Assembly: GCF_011064285.1 (NCBI RefSeq)
Contig: NZ_CP049331.1
Span: 124,001-188,000, forward strand
Reading direction: 5' to 3'
Length of the DNA stretch: 64,000 bases
From: Vibrio ziniensis
GTDB taxonomy: Bacteria > Pseudomonadota > Gammaproteobacteria > Enterobacterales > Vibrionaceae
Part shown: positions 1 to 15,446 of the stretch, one piece after another
Position numbering within the stretch: position 1 is the stretch's first letter
Layout of the letters: every line of letters begins with the position of its first letter
Position numbers and translations under genes: made by a program
The notes under the pieces: generated by a model
Database searches by the model: none
What the model saw: only the letters and a program-made list of their open reading frames with translations
Told to the model about the DNA's origin: nothing

Positions 1-1096
1 GGAAAATGCAGAAGATAGCGTTTCGCGTTCAAGCAGCTATAGCGTCGCGAGTAAAGTTGCGTATAAATCTGAATCCTATTCAAGTGATCTTCTGTTAGCG
101 AATAATCAAGATGAATCGGTAAGCGTAAATGATGGTGACAGTAGTGAATACCAAACGGATCGTTATGTTGTTAACTGGATACATCGTTATCAATTGACAG
201 ATAACGTCGCTATTTCTGGTGGTTATGAATGGCAACAAGAGAAAGTAAGTACCAATGGCGATGCATATACAATAGATAATCGAAGCAACAATGCTTTTTA
301 CCTTTACAGCCAATATGCAATCAATGCACTTCTTTTGGAAGGTAGTGTACGAACTGATGACAGTGACGTTTATGGTAGGAAGAACACTTGGCAACTAGGT
401 GCTTCATATCAGTTCATCAAGCAGTTAGGGTGGTCTATTAACTCTGGTACTGCTTTTAAAGCTCCTACTTTTAATGACTTGTATTACCCTGTGGATAGTT
501 ATGGAAACGTGGGTAACCCGAATTTGAAACCAGAGGAATCTAGTCATATTGAATCTTCTTTTTATGGTCTGTTACTTGACTCCATAGACTGGCGTGTTAC
601 TGCCTACAAGACGAAAATCGATAACTTGGTGTCTTGGGAATATGATTCAGCAACGTATACCTCTTCACCAGAAAATATTGATAAAGCGGAAATTAAAGGT
701 ATTGAAGTTGAATTCGCTTTTGATACAGGGCCGATCAACCATAGTTTGAGTTACGACTATACCGATGCAAAAGATAAAGAATCTGGTAATCAATTGATAC
801 GTAGAGCAAAGAACAATGTTAAATGGAATGCATCTTACTTATTAAACAAGTGGCGATTTGATTTATCTACGCTTTATCGAGGTCACAGTTTCAATGACAC
901 CAATAATCAATACGAGCTGGACGACTATGTCTTGGTCGACGTTGCAGCAAGCTACAATCTGTCAGAAGCTCTAGTTGTCAGAGGGCGAATTGCTAATGTA
1001 TTTGATGAAGGTTATGAAAATAGACTTGATTACTATAGAACTGCCTATAACACAGCAGGTAGAGAGTTCTATATCAATGCTGCCTACCAATTCTAA
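1..1096 (+). CDS. btuB: BtuB, TonB-dependent vitamin B12 outer-membrane receptor (3' part)
   Basis: C-terminal 364 or so codons of a TonB-dependent receptor; the frame is open from base 2, so the signal peptide, TonB box and plug lie outside the window. The visible part is a beta-barrel of alternating amphipathic strands. It includes the receptor signature around GTAFKAPTFNDLYYP and NPNLKPEESSHIE, and it ends in a C-terminal phenylalanine (AAYQF), the usual BAM recognition end of outer-membrane proteins. The assignment to BtuB rests on barrel similarity and on its place directly before murI, the order known in gamma-proteobacteria. A rho-independent terminator follows 8 bases after the stop. 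A cobalamin riboswitch would be expected upstream but cannot be seen here. Another siderophore-type receptor is possible but less likely. Confidence 0.85.
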   Translation, partial: ENAEDSVSRSSSYSVASKVAYKSESYSSDLLLANNQDESVSVNDGDSSEYQTDRYVVNWIHRYQLTDNVAISGGYEWQQEKVSTNGDAYTIDNRSNNAFYLYSQYAINALLLEGSVRTDDSDVYGRKNTWQLGASYQFIKQLGWSINSGTAFKAPTFNDLYYPVDSYGNVGNPNLKPEESSHIESSFYGLLLDSIDWRVTAYKTKIDNLVSWEYDSATYTSSPENIDKAEIKGIEVEFAFDTGPINHSLSYDYTDAKDKESGNQLIRRAKNNVKWNASYLLNKWRFDLSTLYRGHSFNDTNNQYELDDYVLVDVAASYNLSEALVVRGRIANVFDEGYENRLDYYRTAYNTAGREFYINAAYQF

Positions 1097-1104
1097 TAAA
1101 ACTC

Positions 1105-1126
1105 AAACCGCCTTCGGGCGGTTTTT
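1105..1126 (+). terminator. Terminator of btuB
   Basis: Perfect stem AAACCGCC / GGCGGTTT with a TTCG tetraloop and a following T-run, directly after the btuB stop. It separates btuB from murI. Confidence 0.9.
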
Positions 1127-1213
1127 CACTATTTGGCGCTTCAACAATCATTGCCAATTCACATAGAGCGAGTATGATCTTTGCGATATCGTTGTTCTTA
1201 TCTGGTTCCTGCT

Positions 1214-2032
1214 GTGTCTACTCAATCTGTTCCTAAAGTCCTAATATTCGACTCTGGTGTCGGCGGTCTATCTGTGTATAAAGAAATTGAATTGCGCCTT
1301 CCGCAACTCTCTTATACCTATCTGTTTGATAATGCCGCATACCCGTACGGAGAGTTAGAGCAGAGTGTCTTATTACAAAGAGTAGAACAACTAATCACAG
1401 GGCTAGTGGAACAACAAGGTTTCGACATAGTGGTTATTGCTTGTAATACCGCAAGTACCATTGTGCTTCCGACATTACGCTCTAAGTTATCTATTCCGGT
1501 GGTCGGTGTTGTCCCAGCAATTAAGCCTGCTTCGTCATTAGCCAATAAAGCCGTTGGGCTTATTGCCACACCCGCAACCGTCACTCGTCAATACACACAT
1601 GATCTTATTCGAAGCTTCTCTGCTGATAAAAATGTGGAACTGCTTGGTTCTACTCGTCTTGTTGATATGGCGGAAGAAAAGCTTAGAGGAAAAGCGATAG
1701 ATCTACAGGAGCTGCAAAATATCTTAAGTCCACTGATCAATCAGATTGATGTTGCGGTATTAGGATGTACACATTTCCCTCTTATCAAAGATGAGATTCA
1801 ACAAGTGCTAGGGAAAGAAGTGTTGCTGGTGGACTCTGGTGAGGCAATTGCGAGACGAGTGAAAGATTTACTCGGTATAGAAAGCGGTGTTCGCTCGGAG
1901 AACAAACACACTATTTACTCCAGTGCACTTCCTTGGGAAGAAAGTGCACTGAATAAAAGGCTAGAACAGTTAGGATTTTCTGCTATTCGTCCATATCCTC
2001 TTCCGGGTGTTTCGGATCGTTTGCAATCCTAA
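1214..2032 (+). CDS. murI: Glutamate racemase MurI
   Basis: Interconverts L- and D-glutamate in the cytoplasm, supplying D-Glu for peptidoglycan. Seen: the N-terminal DSGVGG motif (about residues 13-18), the first catalytic cysteine in ACNTAST (about Cys77) and the second in LGCTHFP (about Cys185), with the usual length near 270 residues. I prefer the GTG at 1214, which places DSGVGG about 12 residues from the start as in relatives. A TTG at 1181 in the same frame would add 11 residues, and neither has a strong ribosome-binding site. The last 50 bases overlap the 3' end of the convergent RRM gene. Confidence 0.92.
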   Translation: MSTQSVPKVLIFDSGVGGLSVYKEIELRLPQLSYTYLFDNAAYPYGELEQSVLLQRVEQLITGLVEQQGFDIVVIACNTASTIVLPTLRSKLSIPVVGVVPAIKPASSLANKAVGLIATPATVTRQYTHDLIRSFSADKNVELLGSTRLVDMAEEKLRGKAIDLQELQNILSPLINQIDVAVLGCTHFPLIKDEIQQVLGKEVLLVDSGEAIARRVKDLLGIESGVRSENKHTIYSSALPWEESALNKRLEQLGFSAIRPYPLPGVSDRLQS

Positions 2033-2438
2033 CTTTTAGTGTGCGCTGCATGTAATCATGTTCGTTGAGTGCATCAATCGCCGATTGAGCATGCGTTGCT
2101 GCCATGACAACAAAGCCAAAACCTCTACGTTTTCCTGTGCGCTTATCTTTCATTAAGCGAACTGCAAACACTTCACCATGTTGAGCAAATAAATCACGAA
2201 CGTGAGACTCATTTGCTTTATATGGCAAGTTACCTACATAAAGTGTTTTGGTTGGTAATGCTGGTTCTTCATCTTCATTAAGAGAGGGTGATGATAGGAA
2301 AAGTTTGAATACAATAGTTGCTGCCACAACACCCACAATAAAACTTACAGCTGAAGGAATGCCTGGAACTAGAGAAATTATTGCACCGCCAATAATCGCA
2401 ATCGCGATATTCAAAAACATTGGTTTATTTAAGTTCAT
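1983..2438 (-). CDS. Membrane-anchored RNA recognition motif (RRM) protein
   Basis: A 151-residue protein. Residues about 8-24 and 29-49 form two hydrophobic helices separated by a Gly/Pro turn. A short acidic linker follows, then one RRM domain with RNP2 LYVGNL (66-71) and RNP1 RRGFGFVV (104-111), and an acidic tail. RRM proteins of this kind are presumed to bind single-stranded RNA. The helical hairpin suggests the RRM is tethered to the inner membrane facing the cytoplasm; this is an inference. The gene converges on murI, and the two coding regions overlap by 50 bases. Target RNA and function are unknown. Confidence 0.85.
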   Translation of the reverse strand: MNLNKPMFLNIAIAIIGGAIISLVPGIPSAVSFIVGVVAATIVFKLFLSSPSLNEDEEPALPTKTLYVGNLPYKANESHVRDLFAQHGEVFAVRLMKDKRTGKRRGFGFVVMAATHAQSAIDALNEHDYMQRTLKVRIANDPKHPEEDMDE

Positions 2439-2602
2439 ATAAGAATACTACTTGTAAGAATAAAATTAGATGCGTATCTACGATTAACAAAATAGATACA
2501 TGAATCTTACGTATATGCTTAGGTTTTTTCCAACCAATTGCTGTGACCCCCCTCAAATGTTGAAATTTTATTCGATAAACAGTGCTTTGCTTGCTTTTTG
2601 AG

Positions 2603-2658
2603 CGAACGAAAAATTATTTGAAAAAAGTGCTTGTCTAATTATTTTAGCTCCCTATAAT
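2603..2658 (+). promoter_or_regulatory. rRNA operon 1 promoter P1 with A-rich UP-like element
   Basis: TTGTCT (2631-2636), 16-base spacer, perfect TATAAT (2653-2658), followed by a GC-rich discriminator (GCCGCC). The 2603-2630 stretch just upstream is rich in A and T tracts, like an UP element. This is the classic layout of a stringently controlled rrn P1. Confidence 0.82.
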
Positions 2659-2734
2659 GCCGCCTCACTGACACGGAGTGAGATGAACATCACAACGTAT
2701 CAAGTAAGAGAGAAAATAAAGTTTGAAATAAACG

Positions 2735-2762
2735 TTGACTCTCAATAATTAAAGCGTATTAT
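2735..2762 (+). promoter_or_regulatory. rRNA operon 1 promoter P2
   Basis: TTGACT (2735-2740), 16-base spacer, TATTAT (2757-2762), about 100 bases downstream of P1 as in other rrn operons. The same box pattern recurs in front of operon 2. Confidence 0.75.
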
Positions 2763-2808
2763 ACGCACCCCTAGCGATGATGCTTTAAAGGCTGAAATCG
2801 ATAGAAAA

Positions 2809-2820
2809 GCTCTTTAACAA
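2809..2820 (+). promoter_or_regulatory. boxA antitermination site, rrn1 leader
   Basis: GCTCTTTAACAA matches the rRNA boxA used by NusB/NusE. Downstream, bases 2833-2849 are complementary to 4551-4567 behind the 16S gene, giving the stem expected for RNase III processing of pre-16S. Confidence 0.85.
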
Positions 2821-2989
2821 TTTAAACCTATCAATCTGTGTGGGCACTCGTTGATGAAAATCAATTAGAAGCTTCGGCTTCAAATTTAGATTTCAATGAA
2901 CTGAGTGACCAATTTGATACTTCGGTATCGAGCACAGTCAATTCACTATCGAAAGATAGAATCAGTATTCGTTGAGTCGACAAAATCTT

Positions 2990-4532
<1,543 letters not shown>

Positions 4533-4631
4533 CGTAAAGATTCTCTTGATGAGTGTCCACACAGATTGATTAGGTTTAGAAAGTAAAGAGATTTTGATTT
4601 CACTTTTTTAAAAGTGGAAACAAATGCTAGT

Positions 4632-4707
4632 GTCCCGTTCGTCTAGAGGCCTAGGACACCGCCCTTTCACGGCGGTAACAGGGGTTCGACTCCCCTACGG
4701 GATACCA
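4632..4707 (+). tRNA. tRNA-Glu (anticodon TTC), in the 16S-23S spacer of rrn1
   Basis: 76-base cloverleaf: acceptor GTCCCGT / ACGGGAT with a G-U closing pair, anticodon loop CCTTTCA with anticodon TTC, T-arm GGGGTTCGACTCCCC, encoded CCA. This is the standard spacer tRNA of one class of gamma-proteobacterial rRNA operons. Confidence 0.96.
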
Positions 4708-4774
4708 TCTTTAAGCATTCTTGCGAGTGTGTTTAAAAATGGTTTTCGTAAACTCTTTGTTTATAAAAACTCTT

Positions 4775-4786
4775 GCTCTTTAACAA
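4775..4786 (+). promoter_or_regulatory. boxA in the 16S-23S spacer, rrn1
   Basis: Second GCTCTTTAACAA motif, before 23S, as expected for rRNA antitermination. Confidence 0.8.
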
Positions 4787-5069
4787 TTTGGAAAGCTGAC
4801 AAATAACAATTTTTGATTGAATTGTTATTTATTAAAAGTTCTCAAATCCTAATTTCTCTTAATAAAGAGTGATTAGGTACCAATACACATTCAAGTGTTC
4901 TTGGGAATCTTACTTTATAAGTAAGTATTCATATTTGAGTCCGGCAAAATCGAAATGTCTCTCGCTCATTCAAATAATGAGAGACAACTAAACCTTGGTT
5001 GTTTGCCATACGCCTTTTTGTCTTCACTTTTGAAAAGTGAAAGCAAATAGAAACCTCTTGGGGTTGTAT

Positions 5070-7959
<2,890 letters not shown>

Positions 7960-8048
7960 ACAACACCCAAGGGGTTTTGATTGGACTCAAAGCAAGAGCA
8001 GAATTGAATGTGTAGAGAACACAAACAGCTTTCCGAATTAAACAAATT

Positions 8049-8168
8049 TGCTTGGCGACCATAGCGATTTGGACCCACCTGATTCCATGCCGAACTCAGA
8101 AGTGAAACGAATTAGCGCCGATGGTAGTGTGGGGTCTCCCCATGTGAGAGTAGGACATCGCCAGGCTT
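8049..8168 (+). rRNA. 5S ribosomal RNA, copy 1
   Basis: 120 bases from TGCTTGGCGACC to ATCGCCAGGCTT, with paired termini. It differs from copy 2 at the middle base of the GGGG-TCT-CCCC hairpin loop (C at 8146 here, T at 13624 in copy 2). Confidence 0.96.
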
Positions 8169-8270
8169 TAATTTTCATTCACTTTTTTAAAAAGTGAAGA
8201 CCAAAAGGTCATGACTTGCTTAGTTATTAAGCGAGTCAACATAGAGTTCTAAAATGTTTAGAATTTTATG

Positions 8271-8298
8271 TTGACTTTCAAAGCATGAAGCGTAATAT
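8271..8298 (+). promoter_or_regulatory. rRNA operon 2 promoter
   Basis: TTGACT (8271-8276), 16-base spacer, TAATAT (8293-8298), followed by a GC-rich discriminator. It resembles P2 of rrn1; no second strong promoter like P1 is visible upstream. Confidence 0.75.
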
Positions 8299-8335
8299 AC
8301 GCGTCCTGCCCAGGTGATAAGGCACTGAAAGCAAA

Positions 8336-8347
8336 GCTCTTTAACAA
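8336..8347 (+). promoter_or_regulatory. boxA antitermination site, rrn2 leader
   Basis: GCTCTTTAACAA, same relative place as in rrn1. Confidence 0.85.
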
Positions 8348-8534
8348 TTTAAACCTATCAATCTGTGTGGGCACTCGTTGATGAAAATCAAATTAGAAAC
8401 TTCGGTTTCAAATTAGGTTTCAATGAACTGAGTGACCAATTGAATCGTAAGATTCAGCACAGTCAATTCAACATTACTTAGCTTTTTATTAAGCAAAAGA
8501 ATGTAATCAGTATTCATTGAGCCGACAAAATCTT

Positions 8535-10077
<1,543 letters not shown>

Positions 10078-10156
10078 CGTAAAGATTCTCTTGATGAGTG
10101 TCCACACAGATTGATTAGGTTTAATAAGTTTAGAGTAGGAAAAACTTTTCCAGATT

Positions 10157-10232
10157 GGGGTTATAGCTCAGCTGGGAGAGCGCCTCGCTGGCAGCGAGGA
10201 GGTCTGCGGTTCGATCCCGCATAGCTCCACCA
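10157..10232 (+). tRNA. tRNA-Ala (anticodon GGC), in the 16S-23S spacer of rrn2
   Basis: 76-base cloverleaf with acceptor GGGGTTA / TAGCTCC, including the G3-U70 alanine identity pair. The anticodon stem is CCTCG / CGAGG with loop CTGGCAG, the T-arm is GCGGTTCGATCCCGC, and CCA is encoded. GGC is the less usual alanine isoacceptor in an rRNA spacer, where TGC is more common. Confidence 0.95.
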
Positions 10233-10293
10233 TCTTTAAATGTTCTTCCTTAAGAATCTTTAAAAATGGTATTTCTTTTTAGAAATTACTCAT

Positions 10294-10305
10294 GCTCTTT
10301 AACAA
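10294..10305 (+). promoter_or_regulatory. boxA in the 16S-23S spacer, rrn2
   Basis: GCTCTTTAACAA before 23S copy 2. Confidence 0.8.
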
Positions 10306-10558
10306 TTTGGAAAGCTGACAAATAACAATTTTTGATTGAATTGTTATTTATTAAAAGTTCTCAAATCCTAGATGATTTCTTTTTATGAAGAGATGATTTA
10401 GGTACCAATACACATTCAAGTGTTCTTGGGAATCTTACTTTATAAGTAAGTATTCATATTTGAGTCCGGCAAAATCGAAATGTCTCTCGCTCATTCAAAT
10501 AATGAGAGACAACTAAACCTTGGTTGTTTGCCATACGAAAGACCTCTTGGGGTTGTAT

Positions 10559-13448
<2,890 letters not shown>

Positions 13449-13536
13449 ACAACACCCAAGGGGTTTTGATTGGACTCAAAGCAAGAGCAGAATTGAATGT
13501 GTAGAGAACACAAACAGCTTTCCGAATTAAAGAATT

Positions 13537-13656
13537 TGCTTGGCGACCATAGCGATTTGGACCCACCTGATTCCATGCCGAACTCAGAAGTGAAACGAAT
13601 TAGCGCCGATGGTAGTGTGGGGTTTCCCCATGTGAGAGTAGGACATCGCCAGGCTT
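13537..13656 (+). rRNA. 5S ribosomal RNA, copy 2
   Basis: 120 bases with the same termini as copy 1 and one loop base changed (T at 13624). Confidence 0.96.
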
Positions 13657-13684
13657 TAATTTAGCACCAAGCGCTAACCAATGC

Positions 13685-13761
13685 GGAGCGGTAGTTCAGT
13701 TGGTTAGAATACCGGCCTGTCACGCCGGGGGTCGCGGGTTCGAGTCCCGTCCGCTCCGCCA
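13685..13761 (+). tRNA. tRNA-Asp (anticodon GTC), distal end of rrn2
   Basis: Intact 77-base cloverleaf: acceptor GGAGCGG / CCGCTCC, anticodon stem CCGGC / GCCGG with loop CTGTCAC, T-arm GCGGGTTCGAGTCCCGT, discriminator G, encoded CCA. It lies 28 bases after 5S and is probably processed from the rrn2 transcript. It is the intact parent of the two degenerate units that follow. Confidence 0.96.
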
Positions 13762-13771
13762 CTTATTTCGA

Positions 13772-13800
13772 AGCCTCGTCAGAAATGACGAGGCTTTTTT
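13772..13800 (+). terminator. Terminator 1 after rrn2 / tRNA-Asp
   Basis: AGCCTCGTC, loop AGAAAT, GACGAGGCT, then six T. Near-identical copies follow each tRNA-like unit, at 13954-13982 and 14137-14165. Confidence 0.92.
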
Positions 13801-13825
13801 GCGTCTATAGCAAAGTGACCAATGC

Positions 13826-13929
13826 GGAGCGGTAGTTCAGTTGGTTGCTCTTTGTTTAAGAGCGGCCGGTCTGTCTCGCCGGGGGATGCGCTCACGTATA
13901 GTGAATAGGGAGTCCCGTCCGCTCCGCCA
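13826..13929 (+). pseudogene. tRNA-Asp-like unit A (degenerate or remodelled tRNA)
   Basis: 104 bases that keep the tRNA-Asp acceptor stem (GGAGCGG / CCGCTCC), the first D-stem strand and loop, and the encoded CCA. They also keep an anticodon stem CCGGT / GCCGG whose loop CTGTCTC still reads GTC. The 3' side of the D-stem is replaced by a perfect hairpin, GCTCTT-TGTTT-AAGAGC. The T-stem and loop are replaced by a longer segment with a small hairpin (TCAC-GTATA-GTGA). A normal tRNA fold is not possible, so it is most simply a tRNA pseudogene. Acceptor end, CCA and terminator are nevertheless preserved. Confidence 0.75.
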
Positions 13930-13953
13930 CTTGTTCTTTAAAATAGACAGCGA

Positions 13954-13982
13954 AGCCTCGTCAGAAATGACGGGGCTTTTTT
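13954..13982 (+). terminator. Terminator 2, after tRNA-like unit A
   Basis: Same hairpin as terminator 1 with one G-U pair (AGCCTCGTC / GACGGGGCT) and six T. Confidence 0.85.
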
Positions 13983-14007
13983 GCATCTATAGCAAAGTGA
14001 CCAATGC

Positions 14008-14112
14008 GGAGCGGTAGTTCAGTTGGTTGCTCCTTGTTTAAGAGCAGGCCGGTCTGTTTCGCCGGGGGACGCGCTCACGCATGATAGATAGGAAGTCCCG
14101 TTCGCTCCGCCA
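14008..14112 (+). pseudogene. tRNA-Asp-like unit B (degenerate or remodelled tRNA)
   Basis: 105 bases, a diverged tandem copy of unit A starting exactly 182 bases downstream. It keeps the acceptor stem (one G-U pair at the base), CCA, and the anticodon stem CCGGT / GCCGG. Its anticodon loop is CTGTTTC, so the anticodon position would read GTT. The inserted D-region hairpin carries a mismatch (GCTCC / AAGAGC), and the T region has further changes. It is probably more decayed than unit A. Confidence 0.72.
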
Positions 14113-14136
14113 CTCGTTCTTTAAAATAGACAGCGA

Positions 14137-14165
14137 AGCCTCGTCAGAAATGACGGGGCTTTTTT
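14137..14165 (+). terminator. Terminator 3, after tRNA-like unit B
   Basis: Third copy of the AGCCTCGTC / GACGGGGCT hairpin with a T-run. The following bases up to about 14316 show nothing I can name. Confidence 0.85.
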
Positions 14166-14315
14166 GCGTCTGAAGAAAAGTACATAGGATTGAGTGTGAT
14201 GTTCACTCCCACTCTTTGTTCTAAAGAATACGGCCTTCAACGTCTTTTAGACTAGACTCAGTTATTTGTATCACTCCTGTTTCTCTGCAGGAGCACAGTG
14301 CGAATATTAAGTATG

Positions 14316-14344
14316 AAAAAGCCGATGCAATGGCATCGGCTTTT
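14316..14344 (-). terminator. Terminator of add
   Basis: Stem GCCGATGC / GCATCGGC with loop AATG and flanking A and T runs, so it can act on the minus strand for add. Confidence 0.85.
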
Positions 14345-14361
14345 AAAGAGACATATTGAAT

Positions 14362-15366
14362 TTAAGCTCTAGAAGCTGCTTTGTGTTTTAGTTCTTCTTT
14401 TTCTAAGCCAGATAAGAAGGCTAGTTCTAAGCCATTTACTTGAGCTTGGCGGATTTGTTCTTGAGATAAACCAGCTTGAGGAGCCGCAATTTCATACTCG
14501 TGTGGAAGTTCAATACCCTCTACTGCCGGGTCATCCGTATTTAAACAAGCGAGAACACCATGTTCCAAGAATTGTTTCAGAGGATGATTTTGTAAGCTTT
14601 CGACTGTGCTTGTTTGAATGTTAGATGTAATGCAAGACTCTATGCCTATCTTATGCTCAGCTAGGTAGTCCATCAGCTTAGGATCTTGAATCGCTTTTAC
14701 GCCGTGGCCAATACGAGTTGCACCAAGATCTCGAATTGCTTGCCACATGCTTTCTGGACCAGCAGCTTCACCAGCGTGAACAGTGATGTTTAAACCTGAA
14801 TTACGTACTTGTTTGAAATGGTTAGTAAACAGTTCACCTGGTTGACCTAGCTCGTCGCCTGCTAGGTCGACAGCAACTATATTATCTCGTTGTGATAGGA
14901 TTGCATTGAGTTCTTGCTGACATGCTTCTGTACCAAATGTACGGCTCATTATTCCGATAAGATTCGCTTTGATACCAAAGTCGCGGATACCCGCTTTAAC
15001 TCCATCTACTACCGCTTCTACAACACCTGCAACAGGTAAGCTATGTTTCATTGCCATGTAATAAGGTGAGAAGCGCAGTTCAGCGTAATCAATTTGAGCA
15101 TTTAGCGCATCTTCTACGTTTTCATACGCCACTCTTCTACAAGCATCTAAATCGCCTAAAACAGCTACGCCCCAGTCAAGTTTTGATAAGAATGCAACCA
15201 AAGATGGTTCTGCTTCTACGATCTGTACATAAGGTGTTAAATCGATAATGTTACTTGCAGGTAATTTGACGCCGAATTTTGTTCCTAGATCGAAGATAGT
15301 TTGGGTACGTATATTGCCATCTAAATGACGGTGTAAATCCGTTAATGGTAAGTTCTTGGTTATCAT
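14362..15366 (-). CDS. add: Adenosine deaminase
   Basis: Cytoplasmic zinc enzyme converting adenosine and deoxyadenosine to inosine and deoxyinosine in purine salvage. In the 334-residue protein the metal and catalytic residues are all visible. They are the HxH pair in LHRHLDGN (12 and 14), HAGE (His197, Glu200), GHG (His221), and the aspartates in LNTDDP (278-279). Length is normal for the bacterial family. It stands alone on the minus strand with its own terminator, downstream of the tRNA-like units, and is separated by 80 bases from the GGDEF-EAL gene. Confidence 0.96.
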   Translation of the reverse strand: MITKNLPLTDLHRHLDGNIRTQTIFDLGTKFGVKLPASNIIDLTPYVQIVEAEPSLVAFLSKLDWGVAVLGDLDACRRVAYENVEDALNAQIDYAELRFSPYYMAMKHSLPVAGVVEAVVDGVKAGIRDFGIKANLIGIMSRTFGTEACQQELNAILSQRDNIVAVDLAGDELGQPGELFTNHFKQVRNSGLNITVHAGEAAGPESMWQAIRDLGATRIGHGVKAIQDPKLMDYLAEHKIGIESCITSNIQTSTVESLQNHPLKQFLEHGVLACLNTDDPAVEGIELPHEYEIAAPQAGLSQEQIRQAQVNGLELAFLSGLEKEELKHKAASRA

Positions 15367-15446
15367 TATCTATTCCCATTGTTTATCTGGGTGAAGTATA
15401 AGAACCAATGTAGCACGTGTCAGTAGTTGTTCGAGCTAAAATGGGT

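Larger units (their letters stand above)
8169..8534 (+). other. Junction between the tandem rRNA operons
   Basis: 366 bases without a gene. It holds an AT-rich palindrome (8178-8198), further weak AT-rich hairpins, the rrn2 promoter, boxA and the rrn2 leader. I see no GC-rich hairpin followed by a T-run, so rrn1 transcription may continue into rrn2. Confidence 0.7.

Noticed and set aside
13826..14112. tRNA genes with introns or long variable arms
   Set aside because: The D-stem and T-stem partners are lost and the inserts do not split the anticodon as tRNA introns do, so ordinary functional tRNAs are unlikely.
13772..14165. CRISPR-like array from the regular 182-base repeats
   Set aside because: Only two or three long units made of tRNA-like sequence and terminators; no short identical repeats with unique spacers and no cas genes nearby.
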